A stretch of DNA of 64,000 nucleotides, taken from contig NZ_CP044549.1 in the NCBI RefSeq assembly GCF_009859475.1, forward strand, positions 3,782,001 to 3,846,000, read 5' to 3'. This document shows positions 41,720 to 50,876 of this stretch, one piece after another. Source of the stretch: Hydrogenophaga sp. BPS33 (GTDB lineage Bacteria > Pseudomonadota > Gammaproteobacteria > Burkholderiales > Burkholderiaceae_C). Both the position numbers and the translations under genes were made by a program. Each line of letters begins with the position of its first letter. Position 1 is the first letter of the stretch. Under the pieces are notes generated by a model. It saw only the letters and a list, made by a program, of their open reading frames with translations, searched no databases and was not told where the DNA came from.

Positions 41720-42727
41720 ATGAAAAACAAGCCCATGTCCGGGATGCTCAAAGGCGCAGCCATCCTGGTCGCCGCGACCATTTCCTCCTACGCCACGGCG
41801 GCCACCGAGTGGAAATTCTTCACCTACTTCCCGGTCAACGACAAACCCGCCCAGCTCAACCGGGACTTCGCCCAGGACGTTTTCAACGCCACCGGCGGCA
41901 AGCTGCGCATCAGGGTCATGGCCGCAGGCGAACTGCCATTCAAAGCCCCCGACGTGTTGCGCGCCGTGGCCACCAACCAGGTGCAGATGGGAGACGTGGC
42001 CATCGGCTTCCTGGCAGGTGAACTGCCGGCACTGAACGTGCTGCAACTGCCCTTCCTGTGCACCAGCTACCCGCAGTTCGACCGCGCCATACAGGCCGTG
42101 GCGCCGATCGCCGAGCAGGAGGTGCAGACGCGCTACAAGGTGTCCATCGGCATGCACTGGACCATGCCTCCACAGAACATCTGGCTCAACCGCACGGTCG
42201 AGAACATCGGGGACCTGAAAGGCCTGAAGGTCCGGGCATGGAACCCCGAGCAAGTCGACATGATGAGGCGCCTGGGTGGCAATGCCATTTCCATCACGTC
42301 CGCCGAGGTGATTCCCGCCCTGGAGCGAAGGGTGATCGACGCGGCCATCACCTCTGCCTTGTCGGCCAACGACTGGAAGGCCTATGACATCGTCAAGACC
42401 GGCTACCTGGTCAACATGACGATGGGCCACCAGGTCATGCTGATCAACGATGCACAGATGCAAGCGCTGGAGCCGGGCGTGCGGGCCACGCTGCAGGCCA
42501 AGCTCAAGGAATGGGCGCCCAAGTTCCGCGCCATGTCCGAGCAAGGTGAGATGGCCGCGCGCGCCAACCTCCAGGCCCACAAGGTCACGCTCAAGGAAGC
42601 CAGCGCCCAGGATCTGCGCCAGGCACGCGCGCTGATGGAACCGTCGTGGAACGAATGGGCCACCAAACATGGCGCTGTCGCCCAGCAGTTGCTGTCGGCG
42701 GTGCGCACCGGGTGCACCGTTCCATGA
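41720..42727 (+). CDS. dctP: TRAP transporter solute-binding protein (DctP family)
   Basis: A 335-residue periplasmic binding protein. Signal peptide about residues 1-28 (AILVAATISSYATAATEWKF). The DctP fold shows GGKLRIRVMAAGELPF, NQVQMGDVAIGFLAGE, GLKVRAWNPEQVDMMRRLGG and the C-terminal EPSWNEWA. Small-subunit gene overlaps by four bases (ATGA), and large-subunit gene follows, a complete TRAP system. AGGAG precedes the ATG. Ligand is unknown; neighbouring hydantoinase and aldolase genes suggest a nitrogen compound or hydroxy-acid. Confidence 0.92.
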   Translation: MKNKPMSGMLKGAAILVAATISSYATAATEWKFFTYFPVNDKPAQLNRDFAQDVFNATGGKLRIRVMAAGELPFKAPDVLRAVATNQVQMGDVAIGFLAGELPALNVLQLPFLCTSYPQFDRAIQAVAPIAEQEVQTRYKVSIGMHWTMPPQNIWLNRTVENIGDLKGLKVRAWNPEQVDMMRRLGGNAISITSAEVIPALERRVIDAAITSALSANDWKAYDIVKTGYLVNMTMGHQVMLINDAQMQALEPGVRATLQAKLKEWAPKFRAMSEQGEMAARANLQAHKVTLKEASAQDLRQARALMEPSWNEWATKHGAVAQQLLSAVRTGCTVP

Positions 42728-43245
42728 GCGCCCACGAACTGGCCCAGGACATCGCACCCGAGTCCGGCCTGCAGCGCTGGACCGGCTGGTGTTGCGATGC
42801 CGCCGGACTGATGCTCGTGGTCATGGCCGCGCTGATCGGCGTCGAGATCGTCGTGCGCACGGTGTTCGGCACCTCGACCATGGTCGCTGACGAGTTCTCC
42901 GGTTATCTGTTCGTCTGGATCACCCTGCTGGGCTTTGCTCATGCCTTGCAAAGCGGCGCCTTCCTGCGGGTGGACAACTTCGTGGCGCGTCGGTCGCCGC
43001 GTGCGCAGGCGGCCCTGGAATGCGTCTCGGCCCTGGCCGGCATGGCCGTGACCGCCGTGTGCGCCTATGCCACCGGCCTGCTGTGGCTGAACAGCTGGAA
43101 CTTCGGCACGGTGTCGATCCAGCCCTCGGCAACGCCGTTGTACCTGCCGCAAGCCATCCTGCCGGTCGGGTTCGCCTTGCTCTTCGCTCTCTACGCGGCC
43201 AGCGCCGTCCGCGCGCTGCGCGCGACCCTTTCCACTCAGGAGTAG
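42724..43245 (+). CDS. dctQ: TRAP transporter small permease (DctQ family)
   Basis: A 173-residue four-TM membrane subunit: GLMLVVMAALIGVEIVVRTVF, GYLFVWITLLGFAHAL, LECVSALAGMAVTAVCAYATGLL and YLPQAILPVGFALLFALYAA. The DctQ motif spacing and the SYLFVWxTLLGFA-like segment are usual. The ATG overlaps the dctP stop. The next gene begins four bases after the stop. Confidence 0.88.
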   Translation: MSAHELAQDIAPESGLQRWTGWCCDAAGLMLVVMAALIGVEIVVRTVFGTSTMVADEFSGYLFVWITLLGFAHALQSGAFLRVDNFVARRSPRAQAALECVSALAGMAVTAVCAYATGLLWLNSWNFGTVSIQPSATPLYLPQAILPVGFALLFALYAASAVRALRATLSTQE

Positions 43246-43249
43246 CACC

Positions 43250-44554
43250 ATGGCGTGGCAATGGATCGCCGCCATGTACGGCGTGGTTCTGGCGTGCCTG
43301 CTCGTCTTTGGCGTGGGCATTGGTTCGGCAATGGGCCTGCTCGGCATCATCGCCATCTCGGTCGCTTCGGGCTTCAGCCTCTGGCCCACCCTGGGCGACA
43401 TCGTGTGGAACTCCACCGAGTCGTTCACGCTGGTGGCGGTGCCCCTGTTCGTGTTGATGGGCGAGGTGATCCTGCGCAGCGGCGTGTCGCGGCGCTTCTA
43501 TGCCGGTCTGTCGACGCTCATGTACGGCGTGCGCGGCGGCCTTGCCCAGTCGAACCTGGTCGGTTGCGCCATCTTCGCGGCCGTCAGCGGTTCGTCCACG
43601 GCCACGGCCATGACCATCGGCACCGTCGCCATTCCGGAGATGCGCAAACGCGGATACGCGGATTCGCTCTCGCTGGGCACGCTCACCGGCGGTGGCTGCC
43701 TGGGCATTCTGATCCCGCCCTCGATCCCGTTGGTGATCTACGCCTCGGTGGTGCAGGAGTCGGTGATCGACCTGTTCATGGGCGCGGTGATTCCGGGCCT
43801 GCTGCTGGTGCTGCTGTTCATGCTGTGGGTCGGCTTGATCGTGCGCTTGCGCCCGTCTCTCGCGCCGGCCAAAGGCCGCCGGCCGACGCGTGCCGAGGCT
43901 GTGCGCGCCATGGTGGACTGCCTGCCCGTGGTGCTGCTGCTGGTGGTCATCCTCGGCGGCATGTACTTCGGCATCGTGACGCCGACAGAGGCCGCCGCGC
44001 TGGGCTGCATCGGCGCCATGGTGCTGGCGCTGCTGTACCGCGAACTGAGCTGGACCGGCATGCGCAGCGCCGTGCGCAACGCCGTGGTCACGAACGCGGT
44101 GGTGATGTTCATCATCGTGAACTCGCAGATCCTCAGCTTCTCGCTGACGACCACGGGACTCGGCCACGAGGTGGCCCAAGCACTGGTGTCTACCGGGCTC
44201 TCGCCGTTCCTGTTCTTCTGCGTGCTGGTGGTGGTGTACATGGTCCTGGGCATGTTCATCGACGGCATCTCGATGATGTTGCTCACGGTGCCGCTGCTGT
44301 ACCCGGCGATCCAGGCCATGGGCTTTGACGGGCTCTGGTTCGGCATTGTCATCGTGGTGTTGATCGAATTGGGTCAACTGACACCGCCGATGGGACTGAA
44401 CCTGTTCGCCATCCAATCCATCGCGGCGCCCGCCACCATGGGCACCATCGCCCGATCGTCGTTGCCCTATGCGGTGCTGATCATCGTCCTGGCCTTCGTC
44501 CTCTACGCCTTCCCGGCGTTGGTGCTGTGGCTGCCCGCGAGTCTCAAGGGATGA
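43250..44554 (+). CDS. dctM: TRAP transporter large permease (DctM family)
   Basis: A 434-residue membrane protein with about 12 predicted helices, ion-coupled. Signatures: VPLFVLMGEVILRSGV, GRSGSSTATAMTIGTVAIPEM-like SGSSTATAM, GGCLGILIPPSIPLVIYASVV and LTPPMGLNLFAIQS. It completes the TRAP system. Its TGA overlaps the aldolase start ATG (ATGA), so transporter and enzyme are translationally coupled. Confidence 0.92.
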   Translation: MAWQWIAAMYGVVLACLLVFGVGIGSAMGLLGIIAISVASGFSLWPTLGDIVWNSTESFTLVAVPLFVLMGEVILRSGVSRRFYAGLSTLMYGVRGGLAQSNLVGCAIFAAVSGSSTATAMTIGTVAIPEMRKRGYADSLSLGTLTGGGCLGILIPPSIPLVIYASVVQESVIDLFMGAVIPGLLLVLLFMLWVGLIVRLRPSLAPAKGRRPTRAEAVRAMVDCLPVVLLLVVILGGMYFGIVTPTEAAALGCIGAMVLALLYRELSWTGMRSAVRNAVVTNAVVMFIIVNSQILSFSLTTTGLGHEVAQALVSTGLSPFLFFCVLVVVYMVLGMFIDGISMMLLTVPLLYPAIQAMGFDGLWFGIVIVVLIELGQLTPPMGLNLFAIQSIAAPATMGTIARSSLPYAVLIIVLAFVLYAFPALVLWLPASLKG

Positions 44555-45612
44555 GCATGGACCTGATCGACCTGCGCAGCGATTTTCTGGCGCCGCTCAG
44601 CCAGGCCATGCGTGCGGCCGCCGCAACGGCCGCCGACGCACGGCACTTCGGCCTGCGCGAAGACCCCTGGCAGCAGCGCCTGGAGGCGCGCGTGGCCGAG
44701 CTGCTGGGCAAGGAGGACGCGCTCATCTTCCCGACCTGCTCCATGGCCAACACGGTCGCGCTGATGGCGCAATGCCGCCCCGGCGACACCGTGCTATGCC
44801 CGGCCGATGCGCATGTGCTGTTGTCGGAGGGCAATGCGGCCGCTGCGCTGGCGGGTGTCGCCCTGCATGCCGTGGCAGACCCGGGCGAGGCGGCAGAGCG
44901 GCAATGGTTCGCACCAACCGCCGCCTGGGCCCAGGCCCTGGGTACAGGCGCGGACGCGCAACGCGCCCCGGTGACGCTGTGCGTGCTGGAGAACACGCAC
45001 AACCGAGCCGGCGGCTGGGCCCTGCCCGTCGACCATCTCGATGCCGTCGCGCAGGCGGCCGCAAGCGCCGGCGTGGGTCTGCACATGGACGGCGCGCGGC
45101 TGCTGTACGCGGCGGCCGCACAGGGCGTGGCACCCGCCCGGCTGGCGCGCGGCTGCGACAGCATCGCCTTGAGCCTGAACAAGCACACGGGAGCGCCAGT
45201 GGCGGCATTGCTCGTGGGCAGCCGGGCATTGATCGAACGGGCCCTGGTGCTGCGGCAACGCCTGGGCGGCGGGCTTCGGCCCGTGGGAGCGGCGTGCGCG
45301 GCGGCACTGCAAGGCCTGAGCGAGCTGGATGAACTCCCCGCGGTGATCGAGCGCACACGGCGACTCGCGCACGCGCTGGCCGCGTTGCCGCGCATCACCG
45401 TGAACGAACCCGAGCGCAGCACCAACCTCGTCGTCGTCGAATTCGCCCCGTCCCTGGGCACCGACCACGCGTTGTCGGAACTGGCCTCGCGCAACGTTCT
45501 GGCCCTGCCCTTCGGCCCGGGCCGCCTGCGACTGGCCTTGCACCGCGGCATCACCGATGCACAGGTGGACGCCGTGCTGGCCGCGGCCACCCTGATTTCT
45601 TCACGTCTTTGA
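44551..45612 (+). CDS. PLP-dependent beta-eliminating lyase / threonine-aldolase-like
   Basis: A 353-residue fold-type I PLP enzyme. Signatures: DLRSDFLAPLSQAMRAA at the N-terminus, KEDALIFPTCSMANTVAL, VLCPADAHVLLSEG, the PLP Asp/Gln region GVGLHMDGARLLYAA, and PLP Lys211 in ALSLNKHTGAP. It resembles low-specificity L-threonine aldolase, which splits beta-hydroxy amino acids into glycine and an aldehyde. ATG 44551 overlaps the dctM stop; the alternative ATG 44557 gives a nearly identical protein. Actual substrate unknown. Confidence 0.82.
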   Translation: MSMDLIDLRSDFLAPLSQAMRAAAATAADARHFGLREDPWQQRLEARVAELLGKEDALIFPTCSMANTVALMAQCRPGDTVLCPADAHVLLSEGNAAAALAGVALHAVADPGEAAERQWFAPTAAWAQALGTGADAQRAPVTLCVLENTHNRAGGWALPVDHLDAVAQAAASAGVGLHMDGARLLYAAAAQGVAPARLARGCDSIALSLNKHTGAPVAALLVGSRALIERALVLRQRLGGGLRPVGAACAAALQGLSELDELPAVIERTRRLAHALAALPRITVNEPERSTNLVVVEFAPSLGTDHALSELASRNVLALPFGPGRLRLALHRGITDAQVDAVLAAATLISSRL

Positions 45613-45657
45613 TTCGCCACCCGGCGAGGTTTTCTTTTTCCTGGAGCAACCCAAACC

Positions 45658-47760
45658 ATGAGCTGTAGAGTTGGTATTGACATCGGTGGCACCTTCACCG
45701 ATTTCGCCCTTTTCGACGACGAGCGCAAGGATGTCACCATCCACAAGGCGCTCACCACCCCGGCCGAGCCGGAGCAGGCCGTGCTGGCCGGCATCACCAC
45801 GCTGGCACAGCGCGCCGGGGTGGCCATTGCCGACATCTCCATGGTCGTGCACGGCACCACCCTGGTGACGAATGCCGCGATCGAGCGGCGCGGCACACCC
45901 ACCGCCATGCTGGTCACGCGGGGTTTCCGCGACGTGCTGGACATCGCCATGGAGCAGCGCTACGACCTGTACGACATGCGCCTGCGATTCCCTGCCCCGC
46001 TGGTGTCGCGCCATCTGCGCATCGAGGTGGACGAACGCATGGACTGGGAGGGCAAGGTGCGAACGCCGCTGTCGCTCGACGGACTGGAAGCATCGGTTCG
46101 CAACGCCGTGGAGCAAAGCGGCGTGCAATCGGTCGCGGTGTGCCTGATGCACGCCTATATCAATGACGCCCACGAACAGCGCATCGGTGCCTGGCTGGCC
46201 GAGAAGTTTCCCCAGCTTCGCGTCTCGCTGTCCAGCGTGGTGTTTCCCTTCGCCCGTGAATACCAGCGCTGGACCACGACCTGTCTCAATGCCTATGTGC
46301 AACCGCTGGTGGACGACTATGTGAACCGCCTGGAGAACGGCCTGGCGCAGGCCGGCTTCAAAGGTGAATTCTTCATCATGAGTTCCAGCGGAAGCACGCT
46401 CACGCCCGAGATGGCACGCCGATTTCCGGTGCGCCTGCTGGAATCGGGTCCGGCGGCCGGCGCCTTGATGTCGGCACGCCACAGCCAATCGTTGGAGCGT
46501 CCGCAGATCCTGTCCTTCGACATGGGCGGCACCACCGCCAAGGGCTGCGTGGTGCTCGACCACACACCGCTCAAGCGCTACGACTTCGAGGTCGGGCGGG
46601 TGCACGGCTTCAAACGCGGCAGCGGCCTGCCGGTGAAGATCCCGGTGATCGACATGATCGAAATCGGCGCCGGTGGCGGCAGCATTGCCGAACTGGACGA
46701 CCGCGGCGTGGTGCGCGTCGGGCCCCGCAGCGCCAGCTCCGTTCCGGGGCCGGCATGTTATGCGCGTGGTGGCGTCGAGCCGACCCTGACCGATGCCAAC
46801 CTCGTGCTGGGCTATCTGGATGCCGACAGCTTTCTGGGGGGCACGATGAAGCTCGACGTCGAGGCCGCGCGGCGGGCGATTGGCGAGCGCATCGGTGAGC
46901 CCCTGGGTGCCGACGCCGAGCGAGGCGCATGGGGAATTCACGAGGTGATCAACGAAGACGTGGCCAAGGCCTTCCGGGTGCACGCCTCCGAGCGCGGCGT
47001 GGACTACCGCCGTTGCAGCATGATCGTCTTCGGCGGCTCCGGCCCGCTGCATGGCGCCCGCATTGCGCGCAAGCTGCGCGTGCCCCAGGTCGTCTGCCCC
47101 AACGGCGCCGGTGTGATGTCGGCCTTTGGCCTGCTGTCGAGCCCGGTGGGCTTCGAGGTGGTGCAGTCCTTGCGCATCCCCTTGGCGCAGCTCACGCCTG
47201 CCCAGTACCTGGAGATCGTGCAAGGCCTGGAGCAGCGCGTGCGCGCCGAATTCAAGGGCGGCGAGCTGGCACAGGCCGACGGCCGCCTGCAACTCAAGCT
47301 GGACATGCGCTACGTCGGCCAGGGCTATGAAGTCGAGGTGGACCTGCCCGATCCGCGCAATGCCGCCGTGGTGGACCAGCTCAAGACCTTGTTCGGCAAG
47401 GCCTACGCCGCCATCTTTGGCCAGAGCTTCGACGACAAGGAGATCGAAGTGGTGGCCTGGAAAGCCGAAGTGCAAGGCGCGGTGCCCGGCGACGGCAGCA
47501 CCTACCGCCTGCGAGACGGCCAACGCGATGCCAGCGCCGCACTCAAGGGCCACCGTCGCGCCTATTGCGCCGAGCGCCATGTCTTTGCATCCACACCGGT
47601 GTACGACCGTTACCGGCTGCGGAGCGGGGACACGATCGACGGCCCGGCCCTGATCGAAGAAACCGAATCGACCTGCGTGATTGCGCTGGGCGACCAGGCC
47701 GTGGTCGACCACCAGGGCAATCTCATCATCCACATCGACATCGAAAGCACCCCATCGTGA
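45658..47760 (+). CDS. hyuA: Hydantoinase/oxoprolinase subunit A (HyuA)
   Basis: A 700-residue ATP-dependent hydantoinase-family subunit. N-terminal actin-like ATPase fold with GIDIGGTFTDFALF, then VVHGTTLVTNAAIERRG, the phosphate-binding DMGGTTAKG region, IGAGGGSIAELDDRG and VGPRSASSVPGPACYARGG, and a C-terminal domain. It would cleave an amide of a cyclic imide or lactam with ATP. TGGAG lies 13 bases before the ATG. It pairs with hyuB, whose GTG start overlaps its stop (GTGA). Families include oxoprolinase, N-methylhydantoinase and acetone carboxylase; the true substrate is unknown. Confidence 0.92.
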   Translation: MSCRVGIDIGGTFTDFALFDDERKDVTIHKALTTPAEPEQAVLAGITTLAQRAGVAIADISMVVHGTTLVTNAAIERRGTPTAMLVTRGFRDVLDIAMEQRYDLYDMRLRFPAPLVSRHLRIEVDERMDWEGKVRTPLSLDGLEASVRNAVEQSGVQSVAVCLMHAYINDAHEQRIGAWLAEKFPQLRVSLSSVVFPFAREYQRWTTTCLNAYVQPLVDDYVNRLENGLAQAGFKGEFFIMSSSGSTLTPEMARRFPVRLLESGPAAGALMSARHSQSLERPQILSFDMGGTTAKGCVVLDHTPLKRYDFEVGRVHGFKRGSGLPVKIPVIDMIEIGAGGGSIAELDDRGVVRVGPRSASSVPGPACYARGGVEPTLTDANLVLGYLDADSFLGGTMKLDVEAARRAIGERIGEPLGADAERGAWGIHEVINEDVAKAFRVHASERGVDYRRCSMIVFGGSGPLHGARIARKLRVPQVVCPNGAGVMSAFGLLSSPVGFEVVQSLRIPLAQLTPAQYLEIVQGLEQRVRAEFKGGELAQADGRLQLKLDMRYVGQGYEVEVDLPDPRNAAVVDQLKTLFGKAYAAIFGQSFDDKEIEVVAWKAEVQGAVPGDGSTYRLRDGQRDASAALKGHRRAYCAERHVFASTPVYDRYRLRSGDTIDGPALIEETESTCVIALGDQAVVDHQGNLIIHIDIESTPS

Positions 47761-49391
47761 CCATCGACGCCATTTCCCTGGGGGTCCAGTGGGACCGCCT
47801 GATCTCCATCGGAGACGAAATCATCAATTCACTGGTGCGCACCTCTTTCTCAACCAATGTGCGCGAGAGCTACGACCTGTCGTGCCTGGTGTTCGACAGC
47901 AAAGGGCGTGCGGTGGCCCAGGGCAGCTACAGCGTGCCGTCCTTCACCGGTACGGCCGCGGCCACACTGGCGGCGATGCTGGCCGTTTACCCGGCGTCCA
48001 CGCTGCGACCGGGTGATGTGATCATGACCAACGACCCCTGGCTGGGCACGGGCCATCTGTTCGACGTGAACGTCATGCAACCGATCTTCCGCCAGGGGCG
48101 CATCGTCGGCTACAGCATGAGCATCACCCACCTGCCCGACATTGGCGGCGCGGGCTTCTCGGCCACGGCGCGCGAGATCTACGAGGAAGGCCTGAGGCTG
48201 CCCGTGTGCTTCCTCGCCCGTGCAGGCGTGCTCAACGAACAGGTGCTGGACATCGTGCGCGCCAACGTGCGCGTGCCGGACCAGACGCTGGGCGACCTGA
48301 TGGCGAACATGGCCTGCACCACCGTGGGCGCGCGAATGGTCAACGAGTTCCTGGACGAGTACCGCATGGACGGCATCGACACACTGGCCGACGCCATCCT
48401 GGCCCAGTCCGAGCAGGCCATGCGCGCCCAGATCGCGCTGCTGCCCGACGGCGTGTACCGCAATGCCATCCAGATCGAAGGAGCAGACCGGCCGCTCACG
48501 CTGGCCTGTGCCGTGACCATCGCGGGCGACCAGGTGCATGTGGACTTCACCGGGACTGACGCTGCGGTGCAGTCGGCCATCAATGTGCCTATGTGCTACA
48601 CGCGCGCCATGAGCATCTATGCGATCAAGTGCCTCACCACGCCCTCCATCCCGAACAACGAAGGCAGCGTGGCACCCGTGTCGGTGTCGGCTCCGGAGGG
48701 ATGTCTGCTCAACGCCGTGACACCGTCGCCCACCGGTGGACGCCACATCGTCGGCCACTTCGTCGTGCCGTTGATCTTTGGTGCGCTGGCCGACGTGGCG
48801 CCCGAGCGCGTGCAAGCCGACTCCGGCATGCTGGACCTGATCAACATGAGCGGCGTGACCCGCGACGGCCGACCGGTGGCCAGCATCTTCTTTGCCTCGG
48901 GTGGGTTTGGCGCGCTGCACCAGCTCGATGGTGCACCCACCACGCCCTCCCCCTCGAACATGACGGGAACCTCGATCGAAGTGTGGGAGAACCTCACGGG
49001 GATGTTCATCGAATCCAAAACCCTGCTCACCGACAGCGGCGGAGCGGGTGAGTACCGGGGCGGTCTGGGCCAGCGCATCGAGTTCATCAACGACAGCGCG
49101 GGTGACGTGGTGATCTCCTGCCTGGCGGGTCGCACGGAGTTCGCGCCCAAGGGCATGCGTGGGGGCCATGAAGGCGCGCTGCGCCGCTTGCAGGTGAACG
49201 GCAAGGAGGTGCACCCGAAGGGCCGCTACATCCTGCAACGCGGAGACCGCCTCACCACGCTCGAGGCCGGTGGGGGTGGCTTTGGCGACCCCACGAAGCG
49301 CGATCCGCAGGCCATCGCCGAGGACCTCGCGCAGGGCTTTGTCTCCGCCGAGGCGGCCGCAGCTGTCTATGGCCACACCATCGCGGGTTGA
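47757..49391 (+). CDS. hyuB: Hydantoinase/oxoprolinase subunit B (HyuB)
   Basis: A 544-residue HyuB partner. Signatures: VQWDRLISIGDEIINSLVRTSFS, DVIMTNDPWLGTGHLFD, DIGGAGFSATAREIYEEG and GGGGFGDPTKRDP at the C-terminus. GTG 47757 is chosen because it overlaps the hyuA stop and no better start is nearby. It closes the TRAP/aldolase/HyuAB unit and is followed by a MarR-like regulator 69 bases downstream. Confidence 0.92.
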   Translation: MTIDAISLGVQWDRLISIGDEIINSLVRTSFSTNVRESYDLSCLVFDSKGRAVAQGSYSVPSFTGTAAATLAAMLAVYPASTLRPGDVIMTNDPWLGTGHLFDVNVMQPIFRQGRIVGYSMSITHLPDIGGAGFSATAREIYEEGLRLPVCFLARAGVLNEQVLDIVRANVRVPDQTLGDLMANMACTTVGARMVNEFLDEYRMDGIDTLADAILAQSEQAMRAQIALLPDGVYRNAIQIEGADRPLTLACAVTIAGDQVHVDFTGTDAAVQSAINVPMCYTRAMSIYAIKCLTTPSIPNNEGSVAPVSVSAPEGCLLNAVTPSPTGGRHIVGHFVVPLIFGALADVAPERVQADSGMLDLINMSGVTRDGRPVASIFFASGGFGALHQLDGAPTTPSPSNMTGTSIEVWENLTGMFIESKTLLTDSGGAGEYRGGLGQRIEFINDSAGDVVISCLAGRTEFAPKGMRGGHEGALRRLQVNGKEVHPKGRYILQRGDRLTTLEAGGGGFGDPTKRDPQAIAEDLAQGFVSAEAAAAVYGHTIAG

Positions 49392-49460
49392 GCGGCGGCG
49401 GGCCACGGCAATAATCGGGTCTGTTTATCCCTGGCCCCCTGCCGTGGCGCCGCTGAAGTC

Positions 49461-50051
49461 ATGCCGAAACCCAAGTCCTCCAAACGCCTTGTCGCCGCCA
49501 CCGCACCCAGCGGCGGTTCGGGCGCGGCAGAATTTCAGCCCAACGCCGTGAGCCGCGACCTCAGCGACTTCGAGTACGCGCTCATCACCTTGATGTTCGG
49601 CTTCCAGACCTGGAGCGAGAACTGCCTGGACGCCGCCGACTTCCGGGGCCTGAAGTCCCTCGACATCCTGGTGCTGCATGCCGTGAACCACCGGGCGCGC
49701 CGACGCCGGCTGAACGAGGTGTGCATGGTGATGAACATCAGCGACACCCACCTGGTGGCCTATGCTTTGAAGAAACTCATCGCCGCGGACCTGGTGGCCG
49801 TGCACCTGCAAGGACGGGAGCGCGTGTTCGAGGCCACGGCCAAGGGCGAAGAAGCGTGCCTGGCCTACCGGAAGGTGCGCGAGCAATACCTGGTGCCGGG
49901 CGTGGACTGGATCGCGGACGTTTCCCAGCGCAGCAAGCAGGCGGCGAACTTCATGCAGGCCATGACGGCCTTGTATGCGCAGGCCGGACGCATCGCGACC
50001 GCCGAGACCGCCGGGAATCCGAAGTCACCGCCGCTGCACACCAAGCGTTGA
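49461..50051 (+). CDS. Winged-helix (MarR-like) transcription regulator
   Basis: A 196-residue regulator with a winged-helix core about residues 45-125: LSDFEYALITLMFGFQTWSEN, LNEVCMVMNISDTHLVAYALKKLIAADLVAVHLQGRERVFEATAKGEEA. The first 30 residues are Ala/Ser/Lys-rich and disordered. It probably controls the preceding TRAP/hydantoinase operon or is autoregulated; no operator is obvious. No strong ribosome site precedes the ATG. Confidence 0.85.
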   Translation: MPKPKSSKRLVAATAPSGGSGAAEFQPNAVSRDLSDFEYALITLMFGFQTWSENCLDAADFRGLKSLDILVLHAVNHRARRRRLNEVCMVMNISDTHLVAYALKKLIAADLVAVHLQGRERVFEATAKGEEACLAYRKVREQYLVPGVDWIADVSQRSKQAANFMQAMTALYAQAGRIATAETAGNPKSPPLHTKR

Positions 50052-50360
50052 GTCCTTGGCCGCTAGAGATCGGCGTCGTGACGCACGTGCGGCGGGGTGG
50101 TGCTGGGTCGCGCCATCACGTCACCCGCCTCACCGACGAGGAGCCCGGGCGGCGCGACGGGCCTCCTGGTCAAGTTGACGCCCCCCAAATTGGCGGGCGC
50201 CTCAGACCTCGACACGGGCTTCTGGCCGCCGTTGACGCTCGTTGCCTAGCCTCCGGGCCGCCGCTGGCATGCGTTGCGTTACCTCCGGGCCGCTGGTGCG
50301 TGTGCCCGTTCTCCGGCGCACGCTCGCGGTCGGATGCCCGAGCGCTCAAGACCCCCCGCA

Positions 50361-50579
50361 TCAACACCGCATGCAGGACGCCCCCGTGCAGGCAACCGCG
50401 AATGGCGCCTGCGCCCGGACACCCACACCATCGACCTCAGTAGCACCTGGGCGCACCACCGGAGGGACCGGAGAAAACCCGATGTGTGCCACCCTCCCAC
50501 TCTCGACGGATGGTGGGGTTCGCGGGCGCAGGCGCCATTCGCGGTTGCCTGCACGGGGGCGTCCTGCATGCGGTGTTGA
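50361..50579. repeat. Perfect 57-base inverted repeat with 105-base spacer
   Basis: The core arm reads TCAACACCGCATGCAGGACG... at 50361-50417 and its exact reverse complement lies at 50523-50579. Similarity continues imperfectly outward (GTTCTCCGGCGCAC at about 50309-50322 pairs with GTGCGCCGGAGAAC at about 50618-50631), so the total palindrome is about 330 bases. No transposase frame lies between the arms. It could be a MITE-like relic or a large cruciform. Confidence 0.85.
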
Positions 50580-50822
50580 CGAAGGGGTGAAGGCTTGCAT
50601 GGGTATGCGACCGAGAGGTGCGCCGGAGAACTCGGACCACGCCAGCCGTCAGCGGGAGGTGCAGGCCCGACGTCGCCACGATGCAGCGGCACCAAAATCA
50701 CCAAATAGTTAATACAAACCAGGCTAGCGGGTACAGGCCCCATCGACAACCATCCTCAACTCAGCGCATTTACCCCCGACAAAACCAGGGAAAACCCTGA
50801 ACACCTTCCACAAACGAAGCGC

Positions 50823-50876
50823 TTGCGGATCCTCAAAAGGGAATCCTATAATCCCCTCTATTCACCGTTCAGTTAA
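50823..50876 (+). promoter_or_regulatory. Promoter of the second catabolic module with TetR operator copy 3
   Basis: -10 TATAAT (50847-50852) is perfect; the -35 is TTGCGG (50823-50828) with an 18-base spacer. The palindrome TTCACCGTTCAGTTAA (50861-50876) is the reverse of TTAACTGAACGGTGAA and matches the operators at 35050 and 35768. It lies over the expected start site, as at tctC. Confidence 0.8.

Noticed and set aside
50361..50579. Insertion sequence
   Set aside because: Inverted arms exist but no transposase frame, known end or target duplication is visible, so it is kept as a repeat only.
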